A DNA stretch of 64,000 bases from VFJZ01 sp038321545 (GTDB taxonomy: Bacteria; Actinomycetota; Thermoleophilia; Gaiellales; F1-60-MAGs149). A program made the position numbers and the translations under genes. The notes beneath the pieces are model-generated. The model searched no databases. It saw nothing but the letters and a program-made list of their open reading frames with translations, and was not told the origin of the DNA. The stretch is taken from NCBI GenBank assembly GCA_038321545.1, contig JBBQFB010000001.1, positions 6,599-70,598 of the forward strand. The letters are read 5' to 3'. Below, piece by piece: positions 41,909 through 49,974 of this stretch (position 1 is its first letter; each line of letters begins with the position of its first letter).

Positions 41909-42862
41909 CTACTGCTTACGAAGCACATTGAGTCCGAGGAACTCGTACGCGATGTTCGCCGCCAGGATCGCCGTGGGACCTCCCGGGCCGTCCAGCTGCG
42001 GCGATACCTCGACCACGTCGTAGCCCACGAACGGCAACCCGGCGAGCGCCCGCACGAACCGCAGCGCCTGGTACGGCAGCAGGCCGGCGGCCTCCGGTGT
42101 GCCGGTGCCCGGTGCCAGGCACGGGTCGATCACGTCGATGTCGAACGACAGGAACACGGGCGCGTCGCCGACCCGCTCGCGCACGCGGCGGCCGTAGTCG
42201 GCGGGCGTCATGTCGCGCAGCTCCTCGCACGGGATCACGTCGAAGCCGAGCTCGGTGCGCGGCCGGTCCCACTCGCCGGGGTCGTACAGCGGGCCGCGCA
42301 TGCCGGCCATCACGGACTGCTCGGGCAGCAGCAGGCCCTCCTCCACCGCGCGCCGGAACGGCGTGCCGTGGAAGATGCGCTGGCCGTAGTAGCTGTCGTT
42401 GGTGTCGCAGTGGGCGTCGAGCAGCACGAGCGCGACGGGGCCGTGCACCGCGGCGTGGGCCCGCAGCTCTGCGAGGGCGATCGTGTGGTCGCCGCCGAGC
42501 ACGATCGGCGTGACGCCGGCGCGCACGATCGCCTCCAGCTGCGCAGCGATCTGCGCGACCGACGCCGCCGCGTCGCCCGGCGTGGTGTCGACGTCGCCCC
42601 AGTCCACCACCGACTGGGTGGCGAAGCAGTCGACCTGCAGGTTCGGGTTGTACGGCCGCAGCAGGATCGAGCCGGCGCGGACCGCCTCCGGGCCGAACCG
42701 CGCGCCGACCCGGAAGCTCGTACCGGTGTCGAACGGCACGCCGACGATGGCGACATCGACGTCGTCGAGGTCCTTGACGTGCGGGCACCGGGCGAAGGTG
42801 CGCACGCCCGTGTAGCGGGGAGCGAGGAAGGCGTCGGCGGGGCCGTACCGGGGTGTCGTCAT
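41909..42862 (-). CDS. ureohydrolase (agmatinase/guanidinobutyrase family)
   Basis: 317-residue Mn-dependent hydrolase of the arginase superfamily, releasing urea from a guanidino compound. Binuclear Mn ligands: His in LGGDHTIAL, Asp/His/Asp in LLDAHCDTND and Asp pair in FDIDVIDPC. The loop HGTPFRRAVEEG and the absence of the arginase-type substrate loop fit agmatinase-like enzymes. The exact substrate (agmatine, guanidinobutyrate, guanidinopropionate, proclavaminate type) cannot be fixed. ATG 42862 is 18 bp from the divergent SDR ATG. The large secreted protein follows on the same strand. Confidence 0.87.
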   Translation of the reverse strand: MTTPRYGPADAFLAPRYTGVRTFARCPHVKDLDDVDVAIVGVPFDTGTSFRVGARFGPEAVRAGSILLRPYNPNLQVDCFATQSVVDWGDVDTTPGDAAASVAQIAAQLEAIVRAGVTPIVLGGDHTIALAELRAHAAVHGPVALVLLDAHCDTNDSYYGQRIFHGTPFRRAVEEGLLLPEQSVMAGMRGPLYDPGEWDRPRTELGFDVIPCEELRDMTPADYGRRVRERVGDAPVFLSFDIDVIDPCLAPGTGTPEAAGLLPYQALRFVRALAGLPFVGYDVVEVSPQLDGPGGPTAILAANIAYEFLGLNVLRKQ

Positions 42863-42868
42863 GCGTGG

Positions 42869-42875
42869 AATGATC
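42869..42875. promoter_or_regulatory. shared divergent -10 region (ureohydrolase / SDR)
   Basis: Only 18 bp separate the two divergent ATG codons. AATGAT (plus, 42869-42874) ends 6 nt before ATG 42881, and GATCAT (minus, 42875-42870) ends 7 nt before ATG 42862. Both match nAnnnT and overlap by five base pairs. Confidence 0.35.
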
Positions 42876-42880
42876 CCCCT

Positions 42881-43618
42881 ATGCGACTCGACGGCAAGCG
42901 CGTGATCATCACGGGAGGTACCGCCGGCATCGGATTGGCGACGGTGCGACTGTTCAACGACCTCGGAGCACGCGTGCTCGCGGTGTCCCGCACGGCGCCC
43001 GAAGCGCTCCCGGCCGGCGTGCAGCACCTCACGGCCGACATCGCCGACCGCGCGGCTGCGAGGGCGATCGCGGAGGGCGCAAGCGACCTGCTGGGCGGAG
43101 CCGACGTGCTCGTCAACAACGCGGCGCAGGACCACACGAACCTGATTCTCGAGACGTCGGACGACGAGATCGACGCGGTCCTTCAGGTCAACCTGGCCGC
43201 CCCGATCCGCGTCACTCGCGAGGTCGCTCGGCTGATGGTGGAGCAGGGCACCGGCGGCGCGATCGTCAACCTCTCATCCCGTCTCGGCTCGATCGGCGTC
43301 GCGACGATGGGCACGTACGGCGCCGCGAAGGGCGGCATCAACGCGTTCACCCGCCACGCCGCGATCGAGCTGGCGCAGCACGGCATCCGCGTCAACGCGG
43401 TCGCGCCGGGACTGACCGAGACGCCGCTCGTGACCGAGTGGCTGTCCGGCCAGGACGACCCCGAGGCGTTCCGCGCCCGGGTGGCCGCGCAGATTCCGCA
43501 GGGCCGCATCGGTGCTCCGGACGAGGTCGCCTGGGCGATCGCATGGCTCGCGAGCGACGTCTCACCGCACGTGACCGGTGCCGTGATTCCGATCGACGGC
43601 GGGTACACGGCGGCATGA
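42881..43618 (+). CDS. short-chain dehydrogenase/reductase 1
   Basis: 245-residue NAD(P)-dependent classical SDR. Cofactor motif TGGTAGIG (residues about 11-18), NNAA, catalytic Ser in VNLSSRLGS, YxxxK as YGAAK, and a C-terminal GAVIPIDGGYTAA. First gene of a four-gene plus-strand unit; its stop overlaps the next ATG (ATGA 43615-43618). An acidic residue after the second strand is not clear, so NADPH is as likely as NADH. Substrate unknown. Confidence 0.88.
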   Translation: MRLDGKRVIITGGTAGIGLATVRLFNDLGARVLAVSRTAPEALPAGVQHLTADIADRAAARAIAEGASDLLGGADVLVNNAAQDHTNLILETSDDEIDAVLQVNLAAPIRVTREVARLMVEQGTGGAIVNLSSRLGSIGVATMGTYGAAKGGINAFTRHAAIELAQHGIRVNAVAPGLTETPLVTEWLSGQDDPEAFRARVAAQIPQGRIGAPDEVAWAIAWLASDVSPHVTGAVIPIDGGYTAA

Positions 43619-44304
43619 CGCGCGTCGCCGTGGTCACGGGCGGCTCGTCCGGGATGGGCGCGGCGTGCGTGCGGCGCTACCTCGACGAGGGCTTTGCCGT
43701 GGCGTCGCTCGACCTGGCGCCGGCGGACGTGGAGGGCGTGCTGGCGATCGGGCTGGACGTGACCGATGCCGCCGCGCTGGCGGCCGCGGCCGGACGGGTG
43801 GCGGACGAGCTGGGCGCGCCGTCTGCGCTCGTGAACGCCGCAGGCGTGTATCCGCCGACCACGCTCGAGACGACGACCGTCGAGCTGTACCGGCGCGTGT
43901 TCGACAGCAACGTCCTCGGCACGGTGCTGACCACGCAGGCCTTCGCACCGGGCATGGCGGACGGTGGTGCGATCGTCAACTTCTCGTCCGTCAACGCGTT
44001 CACGCCCTCGGCCGGGCAGCTGCTGTACGGCGCCGCGAAGGCGGCCATCGTCCAGCTCACGAAGTCGCTCGCGCTCGAGCTGGGCCCGCGGCTGCGCGTG
44101 AACGCGCTCGCGCCCGGGTGGGTCGACACGCCCGGCACGCGGGCCAACGAGCGGCTCGCGGCAGCGATCCCGAAGATCCCGCTGCGCCGAGCCGCGTCGC
44201 CGGACGAGATGGCCGACCTGGTGTTCTTGCTGGCCGGCGAGGGGCGGGCGCTCTACGTCACGGGAGAGACGGTCGTCGCGAGCGGCGGCCTCGTGTTCCG
44301 CTGA
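43615..44304 (+). CDS. short-chain dehydrogenase/reductase 2
   Basis: 229-residue classical SDR. TGGSSGMG cofactor loop, Asp after the second strand (SLDLAPADV, suggesting NAD), NAAGVYPP, catalytic Ser in VNFSSVNAF, YGAAK, and a C-terminal VTGETVVASGGLVF. It overlaps its neighbours at both ends (ATGA upstream, TGATG downstream), so all are made from one mRNA. It is only distantly related to the preceding SDR, so it is not a recent duplicate. Confidence 0.88.
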   Translation: MTRVAVVTGGSSGMGAACVRRYLDEGFAVASLDLAPADVEGVLAIGLDVTDAAALAAAAGRVADELGAPSALVNAAGVYPPTTLETTTVELYRRVFDSNVLGTVLTTQAFAPGMADGGAIVNFSSVNAFTPSAGQLLYGAAKAAIVQLTKSLALELGPRLRVNALAPGWVDTPGTRANERLAAAIPKIPLRRAASPDEMADLVFLLAGEGRALYVTGETVVASGGLVFR

Positions 44305-45557
44305 TGTCCGGACCGCGGTACTGCATCATCGGTGCCGGCGCGACCGGGCTGGCCTCGATCGAGGCGCTGCGCGACGCGGGCATCGAGTTCGACTGTTTCG
44401 AGGCCGACGACCGCGTCGGCGGTCAGTGGCACACGGGGTACGAGGCGCTGCACCTGATCACGCCGCGCGACAGTTCCGGCTTCACGGGCTACCCGATGCC
44501 GTCGAGCTATCCGCTCTACCCGAGCCGCGACCAGATGCGCGACTACCTGCTCGACTTCGCCGCCGTCCGCAAGCTCGTCAGCCACGTGACGTTCGATACC
44601 CGCGTCGACCGGATCGAGCCCGACGGCCGCGACTGGCTGGTCGAGACGAGCGACGGCGAGACCCGGCGCTACGCCGGTGTGATCGTCGCGAACGGCCACC
44701 TGCGGGTGCCGCTGCAACCGGAGCTCCCCGGATACACCGGCCTCCAGCTGCACGCCGCCGGCTACAAGAGCACGGCCGATATCGAGGGTCCGCGGGTGCT
44801 CGTCGTCGGGTCGGGCAACTCCGGCTGCGACATCGCCGTGGACTGCGCGCAGCGGCCCGGCCACGACACGACGATCTCGATCCGCAAGGGCCACCTGTTC
44901 CAGCCGAAGACGTTCGCCGGCAAGCCGCGCGGCGAGTTGTGGATCATGCGCCTCCCGCCGCGGCTGCAGGACTACGCGCTTCGCACGATGATCCGGATCG
45001 CGGTCGGCAGGCCCGAGGAGTACGGCCTGCCGTCGCCCGAGACCTGGCGCCTCACCGACCAGAAGCCGATCGTCAACTCGCAGCTGCTGCACTGGATCCA
45101 TCACGGCCGCGTTGCGATCGCGCCCGGCATCAAGGGCGCGGACGGGCTGGACGTCGAGTTCGCCGACGGTGCGACGAAGGCGTTCGACACGATCGTGTGG
45201 TGCACGGGCTACAGGGTGGAGCTCCCGTTTCTCGACCGCGGGTTGCTGCAGTGGCAGGACGGCGTGCCGCTGCGAACGGCTGGCTGCGTGCTGCCGAAGC
45301 GCGGGCCGGGGCGGCTGTACTTCGTCGGCCTGGTGGCGCCGCGCGGGCCGCAGCTGTCGGTCTACTCGCGTCAGGCCGCGCTGGTGGCACGCATGCTGCG
45401 CCTGCAGGAGCGGGTCGTGACGCCGCTCGCCGAGACGTTCACGAGCCACGGCGCACCGGAGGCGCGGATCGACATCGTGCGATCCGTCTGGCAGCGCCAG
45501 ATCGATCTCGCCGAGGACGTCGTAGGGCGGATGGAGGGCGGCGAGCGTGCGACCTGA
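44304..45557 (+). CDS. flavin-containing monooxygenase-like protein
   Basis: 417-residue FAD/NADPH oxidoreductase of the FMO/Baeyer-Villiger group. The FAD motif GAGATG lies at residues 10-15, followed by VGGQWHTGYEALHLITPR, and the NADPH motif is VVGSGNSGCDIAVD near residue 170. An FMO-identifying stretch (about residues 145-155, LQLHAAGYKS) and a late WCTGY motif are present. It would add one oxygen atom to a soft nucleophile or ketone. The operon with two SDRs and a regulator suggests catabolism of an alcohol/ketone; this is inference. Confidence 0.85.
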   Translation: MSGPRYCIIGAGATGLASIEALRDAGIEFDCFEADDRVGGQWHTGYEALHLITPRDSSGFTGYPMPSSYPLYPSRDQMRDYLLDFAAVRKLVSHVTFDTRVDRIEPDGRDWLVETSDGETRRYAGVIVANGHLRVPLQPELPGYTGLQLHAAGYKSTADIEGPRVLVVGSGNSGCDIAVDCAQRPGHDTTISIRKGHLFQPKTFAGKPRGELWIMRLPPRLQDYALRTMIRIAVGRPEEYGLPSPETWRLTDQKPIVNSQLLHWIHHGRVAIAPGIKGADGLDVEFADGATKAFDTIVWCTGYRVELPFLDRGLLQWQDGVPLRTAGCVLPKRGPGRLYFVGLVAPRGPQLSVYSRQAALVARMLRLQERVVTPLAETFTSHGAPEARIDIVRSVWQRQIDLAEDVVGRMEGGERAT

Positions 45558-45927
45558 CCGGTTCCGCAAGCTGGTCGCGCGGCGCTGCGCGAGCGCGCGG
45601 CACGACGCAGGCGTGACGGTCGCCGCGGCGGCCGAGTCATTGCGGATCCACGTCAACGACGTGCACCGGGTCGAGTCGGGCCACCAGCCGCCGTCGGTCG
45701 CCTATGTAGCCGGGCTGGCCGAGCTGACCGTCGTGACGTGCGACTCCCCCCTCGGCCGGAGCGCCACGCCCCGGCCGTGGGACGCCGTACCGGAGGGCGC
45801 GGTGCCGGCATCGCTGCTGCGCGACGCCATCCTGCTGACGCATCCGGACCGCCACCCACCGGTGCGCCAGGACCAGGCGACGCGGGTCACACAGGAGCTG
45901 AACGGGCTGCTCGACCGCCGCGGGTGA
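45547..45927 (+). CDS. HTH protein with J-domain-like HPD tail
   Basis: 126-residue protein. Residues about 5-62 look like an XRE-type helix-turn-helix (VTVAAAAESLRIHVNDVHRVESG, then VAYVAGLAEL). A Pro-rich linker follows (about 70-88). The C-terminal 35 residues, LRDAILLTHPDRHPPVRQDQ onward, contain His99-Pro100-Asp101 followed by an amphipathic helix (ATRVTQELNGLLDRR) like helices II and III of a J-domain. GTG 45547 lies inside the end of the FMO gene. It may be the regulator of the SDR-SDR-FMO operon. Confidence 0.6.
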   Translation: MRPDRFRKLVARRCASARHDAGVTVAAAAESLRIHVNDVHRVESGHQPPSVAYVAGLAELTVVTCDSPLGRSATPRPWDAVPEGAVPASLLRDAILLTHPDRHPPVRQDQATRVTQELNGLLDRRG

Positions 45928-45930
45928 CCT

Positions 45931-45936
45931 TACGCT
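45931..45936 (+). promoter_or_regulatory. -10 element of the M20 peptidase (leaderless)
   Basis: TACGCT ending 7 nt before GTG 45944; no Shine-Dalgarno. Confidence 0.45.
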
Positions 45937-45943
45937 ACCCGCC

Positions 45944-47053
45944 GTGAACGACCGCTTCGGATCCCGCCTCACCGAGCTGTGCGGCATCGATTCCTTCACC
46001 GGCGACATCCCCGGTGTCGACCGCGCCGCCCACCTGCTCGCGCGGTGGGCCAGCGAGGCGGGGCTCGAGGTCGAGCTCGTGCCGTCGCCCGACGGCCTGC
46101 ACCTGATCGCGTCCACGCAGGGCGCCGGTCGTGGCCGCGTCCTGTTCATCGGGCACCACGACACCGTGTTCCCGGCGCCGACTGCGGTCGAGCGTCCGGT
46201 CACGGTCGCGGGCGGCCGCCTGTTCGGCCCGGGCGTGGCCGATATGAAGGGCGGCGTGCTCGTCTCGCTGGACGCGCTCGCACGGCTGGCGGCCGACCCC
46301 GCGGGCTCGCACGGGCGGGTCGAGCTGCACTGCGTGCCGGACGAGGAGGGCCGCAACGTCGAACCGCACACGCTCGATCGGATGCGCGGCGCCGACGCCG
46401 CGCTGTGCTTCGAGTGCGGCAGAGCGTCGGGCGCGATCGTGACGGTGCGCAAGGCGGGCACCTGGCTCGACATCTACGCGAAGGGGCGCGCGGCGCACGC
46501 CGGCACCGAGCCGCACGAGGGCCGTTCGGCGCTGATGGCGCTAGTGTACGAATCGATCCGGATCTGCAAGGAGATCGACGGCGCCCGGCCGGGGCTGACG
46601 GCGAACATCACCTGGTTCCACTCCGGCGACGTCAAGAACACGATCCCCGACCGGGCCGAGGCGACGGTCGATGTCCGTGCGCTCACGAGTGCCGATCTGG
46701 ACTGGGCGTTCGACCGGATCGGCGAGTTCGGCGTGCACGACGGTGTCGACGTGCGGCGCTCCGACGACCGTGGCTTCCCGGCCATGGAGCGTGCGAACTG
46801 GCTCGCCGACCGCACGCTCGAGATCCTCGCCGAGCTCGGCCAGCCGGCGTTGGAGGAGATGGCGGGCGGCGTCTCGGACGGCTCGTGGATGAGTAGGATC
46901 GGCATCCCGACGGTCGACGGCATGGGCCCGGTGGGCGCCCTCGACCACACCGAGGACGAGTACATCGAGATCGCGTCGATCGATCCGCGCATCGAGGCCA
47001 CGGTGCGTCTGGTGCGGGAGCTCGGGCGGATGGGGTCATCACCTGGCACTTGA
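45944..47053 (+). CDS. M20 family metallopeptidase
   Basis: 369-residue zinc hydrolase of the ArgE/DapE/carboxypeptidase G2 family. Metal and catalytic residues: His71 and Asp73 (GHHDTVF), bridging Asp100 (VADMKGG), Glu134/Glu135 (PDEEGRN), His in GRAAHAGTEP (dimerisation domain) and a late DHTEDEY. It probably cleaves an acyl or glutamyl amide bond in the cytosol. The last six codons and the TGA stop lie inside the first copy of the repeat that fills 47.03-47.80 kb, so the repeat has probably replaced the original 3' end. Activity should be unaffected. Confidence 0.88.
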   Translation: MNDRFGSRLTELCGIDSFTGDIPGVDRAAHLLARWASEAGLEVELVPSPDGLHLIASTQGAGRGRVLFIGHHDTVFPAPTAVERPVTVAGGRLFGPGVADMKGGVLVSLDALARLAADPAGSHGRVELHCVPDEEGRNVEPHTLDRMRGADAALCFECGRASGAIVTVRKAGTWLDIYAKGRAAHAGTEPHEGRSALMALVYESIRICKEIDGARPGLTANITWFHSGDVKNTIPDRAEATVDVRALTSADLDWAFDRIGEFGVHDGVDVRRSDDRGFPAMERANWLADRTLEILAELGQPALEEMAGGVSDGSWMSRIGIPTVDGMGPVGALDHTEDEYIEIASIDPRIEATVRLVRELGRMGSSPGT

Positions 47054-47238
47054 GCGATCCGACCCGGCTGCTCGTCCGGCCGACCGCAGACAAGCCGGCC
47101 CGGCGCACCGCTCCGGGCTGCGGCGTAGACCCCACTCATCGCAAGCCGGCGAACGCCTCACCAGCGCTACTCCCAGCACCCAATACCCCACCCAAAATCC
47201 GCGGCACCCAACGCAGACCCGCCCAGCGCAGCCCGAAG
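47031..47238. repeat. degenerate tandem repeat, copy 1
   Basis: Starts with a 24-nt core (TGGGGTCATCACCTGGCACT plus TGAG) that contains the M20 stop codon. The next stretch, 47054-47238, aligns without gaps to 47400-47584 of copy 2; its last 129 bp (47110-47238) differ at only six positions. Copy 1 lacks the roughly 93-bp block found after the core in copies 2 and 3. Confidence 0.85.
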
Positions 47239-47282
47239 CAGCTCAGCCCGAAGGCTGCGATCCGCCTCGTCCCGGATCCGGA

Positions 47283-47687
47283 TGGGGTCATCACCTGGCA
47301 CTTGAGACGTCCCCCTGTCGCCTCCGCGCTTGCGGCTGGTGCCGGCCACCGACGAAAGCTGCACGCCACCGCCGCTGCACCCGCGGATGCCTGGCGTCTG
47401 CGATCCGACACGGCCGCTCGTCCGACCCACGACAGACAATCCCGGCCCGGCGCAGGCTCCGGGCTGCGGCGCGGACCCCACTCATCGCAAGCCGGCGAAC
47501 GCCTCACCAGCGCTACTCCCAGTACCGAATACCCCACCCGAAATCCGCGGCACCAAACGCAGACCCGCCCAGCGCAGCCCGAAGCTGCTCGGCCTCAAAG
47601 GCTGCAATCCGCCCGCCGCAGACTCGCCCAGCGCAGCCCGAAGCAGCTCAGCCCGAAGTCTGCGCTCGGCCTCGTCCCGGATGCGGA
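47283..47687. repeat. degenerate tandem repeat, copy 2
   Basis: Identical 24-nt core at 47283-47306, a 93-bp block (47307-47399), the 185-bp block shared with copy 1 (47400-47584) and an internal duplication of the CCCAGCGCAGCCCGAAGC segment (47571 region and 47628 region). It ends just before the third core. Confidence 0.85.
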
Positions 47688-47860
47688 TGAGGTCATCACC
47701 TGGCATTTGAGACGTCCCCCTGTCGCCTCCGCGCATGCGGCTCTTCACGGCCACCGACGAAAGCCGCACGCCACCACGGCCACCCGCGTACGCCTTGCGT
47801 CTGCGATCCGCGACGGCTGCTCGTTCGGCCTGAGGCGGACCCAGCCTCGGAGCCGTCCAA
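47688..47860. repeat. degenerate tandem repeat, copy 3 (truncated)
   Basis: Core at 47688-47711 with two substitutions, then the 92-bp block (47712-47803) about 85% identical to copy 2 by eye, then a diverged start of the next block. It fades out before the SBP-fold gene. Confidence 0.75.
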
Positions 47861-47893
47861 CACCGGGACGTGAGCCTCACAGGCTGCGATCTG

Positions 47894-48607
47894 TCAGCCG
47901 CCGATCACTCCCGGCACCGGCTTGTCGCCGAACCACTTCCGCCACGCGTCGCCCAGCGCGCCGCTCGCGATCGCCCGGCCGATGCCGTCGTCCAGCAGCG
48001 CCACCGTGCCGGCGTCGCCCAGACGGCACGCGGCACCCCAGGCGTTCTGCGTCTCCGCGACGTGCGCGATGCGGAACCGGCCGCTCGCGAGCTGCGCGCC
48101 GAACGCCGGCTCGTCATCGACCATCGCGTCGACCGCTCCCGACTCGACGGCTGCGACCATCTCGGCGAACACGTCGTCCGAGGATCCGTCGAAGCCCACC
48201 AGCTCGGCCGCGCCGAACGACTCGGCGAGCCGCATGTTGGTCGACGCGACGATCGCGCCCACACGCCGTCCGGCGAGATCTGCCAGCGAGCCGATATCGG
48301 AGTCGGCACGCACCAGCACGGCCTCGTCGATCGCGCCGTACGGCCGCGAGTAGGAGAACACCTTGCGGCGCTCGTCGGTGATCGCCGAACCACACCAGAT
48401 CGCATCGACCTCGCCGTCGGCGAGCGCACCCGCGAACCGGTCCCAGCGCCGGAACTCCCACACCAGCAGGAGCCCGATGGCGTCGGCCACACACGCGGCG
48501 GCGTCCGGCTCGAAGCCGTCGCGCGAGCCGTCCGGCGCCGTCCAGAACAGCGGTCGCGCGTCCATGTCGGCGCAGCACAGCGTGAGGCGGCCCGGTACGA
48601 CGGTCAC
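47894..48607 (-). CDS. solute-binding-protein-fold (SBP_bac_3) protein without signal peptide
   Basis: 237-residue protein with the two-lobed periplasmic binding fold of polar amino-acid receptors: LTLCCADMDARPLFW, the FEPDAAACVADAIGL stretch, VDAIWCGSAITDERRKVFSYSRPY (residues about 70-93), LAGRRVGAIVASTNM and a late GTVALLDDGIGRAI. GTG 48607 overlaps the stop of the ligase gene by GTGA, leaving no room for a signal peptide or lipobox, and no permease or ATPase is nearby. It may therefore act in the cytosol as a ligand sensor or an SBP-fold enzyme (cyclohexadienyl dehydratase is a known precedent). Third gene of the PhyH operon. Confidence 0.75.
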   Translation of the reverse strand: MTVVPGRLTLCCADMDARPLFWTAPDGSRDGFEPDAAACVADAIGLLLVWEFRRWDRFAGALADGEVDAIWCGSAITDERRKVFSYSRPYGAIDEAVLVRADSDIGSLADLAGRRVGAIVASTNMRLAESFGAAELVGFDGSSDDVFAEMVAAVESGAVDAMVDDEPAFGAQLASGRFRIAHVAETQNAWGAACRLGDAGTVALLDDGIGRAIASGALGDAWRKWFGDKPVPGVIGG

Positions 48608-49974
48608 GGCAGCGCCCGCAGGTACATCTCGCGGTGCCACTCGGTGACCGTCGAGCAGAACCGCTCCCACTCGTCGGTCTTGTACTCCACGAACGCGTCG
48701 AACAGCCCGGCCGGCAGCGCGCCGCGCACGACGTCATCGGCCTGCAGCAGGGCGAGCGCGTCGCCGAGTGTCCGCGGCAGCTTCGCGTCGCCCGCAACGG
48801 CCGGGTCGGACGAGTCGCCGGCCTGGGGCGGCCCCGGATCGAGGCCGGCCTCGAGGCCGTGCGCAATCGCCACCAGCACCGCGGCATGCGACAGGTACGG
48901 GTTCACGCTGGCGTCCGGCAGCTTGTACTCCAGGCGTCCCGACGCCGACACGCGGATCGCGCAGGTACGGTTGTCGAAGCCCCAGTTGACGGCACCGGGA
49001 GCGAACTGCCCGGCGTCCCAGTAGCGGGCGTAGGAGTTCACCGTCGGTGCACAGAGCGCGAGCATGCCGGGTGCATGCGCGAGGATGCCGGCGATCGCGT
49101 GACGCGCCGTGTCGGTGACGTGCAGCGTCGGGTCGGCCGGATCGGCGAAGACGTTGTGGCCGTCGCGCCACAGTGACAGGTTGTGGTGACACCCGTTCGC
49201 CATCGCGCCCACCGCCGGCTTCGGCATGAAGCTCGCGATCACGCCGAACTCCCGCGCCACCTGCGCACACACCTGCCGGTACGTGACGAGGTTGTCGCAG
49301 GTGCGGTCGCAGCGGTCGTACTGGAAGTTCAGCTCCAGCTGGCCCGCGTCCTCGTAGTCGCCCTCGATCATGTCGAGCCCGAGGGCCTGCGCGTAGCCGA
49401 CGACCTTGCGGACGATCGGCCGCATCATCTCGAGCGCGCCGAAGTGGTACGCGGGCGACACGTTCGGCTGCGACCACGGCTCGATCTCCGGGCCGAGCCA
49501 GCTCATCTCGGGCTCCGTGCCCGACCGCAGCTCGTAGCCGGTCCGCTGCTCGAAGTCGGCGTGCACGCGGGTGAGGTTCGACCGCACGCACGTCGGCAGC
49601 GGCGTGCCGGGATCGACCGCCCGGTCACGGCGGTGGTAGAGGTTGCAGTACATCCGCCCGAACCCCGTGTCCCATGGGAGCACCTGGAACGTGCTCGCGT
49701 CGGGCAGCGCCACGAACTCCTCCGCCTCGCCGCCCGAGGCGATCAGCGTGCCGGCGCGGCTGGTGGCCAGATCCGCGACGGCCGAGCCGTGGAACTGGAC
49801 GCCGCGCTCCAGGTTGCGCGCCAGGTGCCGCGCAGGGACGACCTTCGCCATCACCCGGCCGTTGAGCGTCACGAACTGGTAGTAGACGAACTCGACGCCG
49901 GCGTCGCGGATGTGAGCGGCCAGGTCGGGCTCGAGCGTGGCGTTGGCGGCGGCCTGCTCGTCGAGCGCGGTCAC
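48604..49974 (-). CDS. glutamine-synthetase-like ligase
   Basis: 456-residue member of the glutamine synthetase superfamily, shorter and diverged relative to GlnA. Catalytic-core features: EGDYEDAGQLELNF (metal Glu pair), KPAVGAMANGCHHNLSLW (ammonia/glutamate-site His), NSYARYWDAGQFAPGAVNWG (in place of NSYKRL) and RLEYKLPDASVNPYL. Related GlnA3/PuuA/GlnA-like proteins attach glutamate to amines or polyamines rather than ammonia. The adjacent PhyH-type dioxygenase and SBP-fold protein suggest a dedicated small-molecule pathway. GTG 49974 overlaps the PhyH stop (GTGA). Confidence 0.85.
   Translation of the reverse strand: MTALDEQAAANATLEPDLAAHIRDAGVEFVYYQFVTLNGRVMAKVVPARHLARNLERGVQFHGSAVADLATSRAGTLIASGGEAEEFVALPDASTFQVLPWDTGFGRMYCNLYHRRDRAVDPGTPLPTCVRSNLTRVHADFEQRTGYELRSGTEPEMSWLGPEIEPWSQPNVSPAYHFGALEMMRPIVRKVVGYAQALGLDMIEGDYEDAGQLELNFQYDRCDRTCDNLVTYRQVCAQVAREFGVIASFMPKPAVGAMANGCHHNLSLWRDGHNVFADPADPTLHVTDTARHAIAGILAHAPGMLALCAPTVNSYARYWDAGQFAPGAVNWGFDNRTCAIRVSASGRLEYKLPDASVNPYLSHAAVLVAIAHGLEAGLDPGPPQAGDSSDPAVAGDAKLPRTLGDALALLQADDVVRGALPAGLFDAFVEYKTDEWERFCSTVTEWHREMYLRALP

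Larger units (their letters stand above)
47054..47893. other. non-coding stretch made of repeats
   Basis: 840 bp between the M20 peptidase and the 3' end of the SBP-fold gene. Apart from the repeat copies no gene is supported: open frames on both strands exist only because the region is GC rich, lack start signals and simply repeat themselves. Confidence 0.7.

Noticed and set aside
45653..46473. Minus-strand frames opposite the HTH-HPD and M20 genes
   Set aside because: No ribosome site, no domain, and both overlap genes with clear family motifs.
47136..47880. Two minus-strand frames of about 130 codons with identical C termini inside the repeat
   Set aside because: Their similarity comes from the DNA repeat itself. 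Neither has a ribosome site or a plausible promoter, and substitutions between copies do not favour synonymous positions as far as can be seen.
47050..48381. 443-codon plus-strand open frame across the 47-kb repeat
   Set aside because: The translation merely repeats (ITWHLRRPPVASA twice), has no start signal, and runs antisense through the SBP-fold gene. The repeat is better explained as non-coding.
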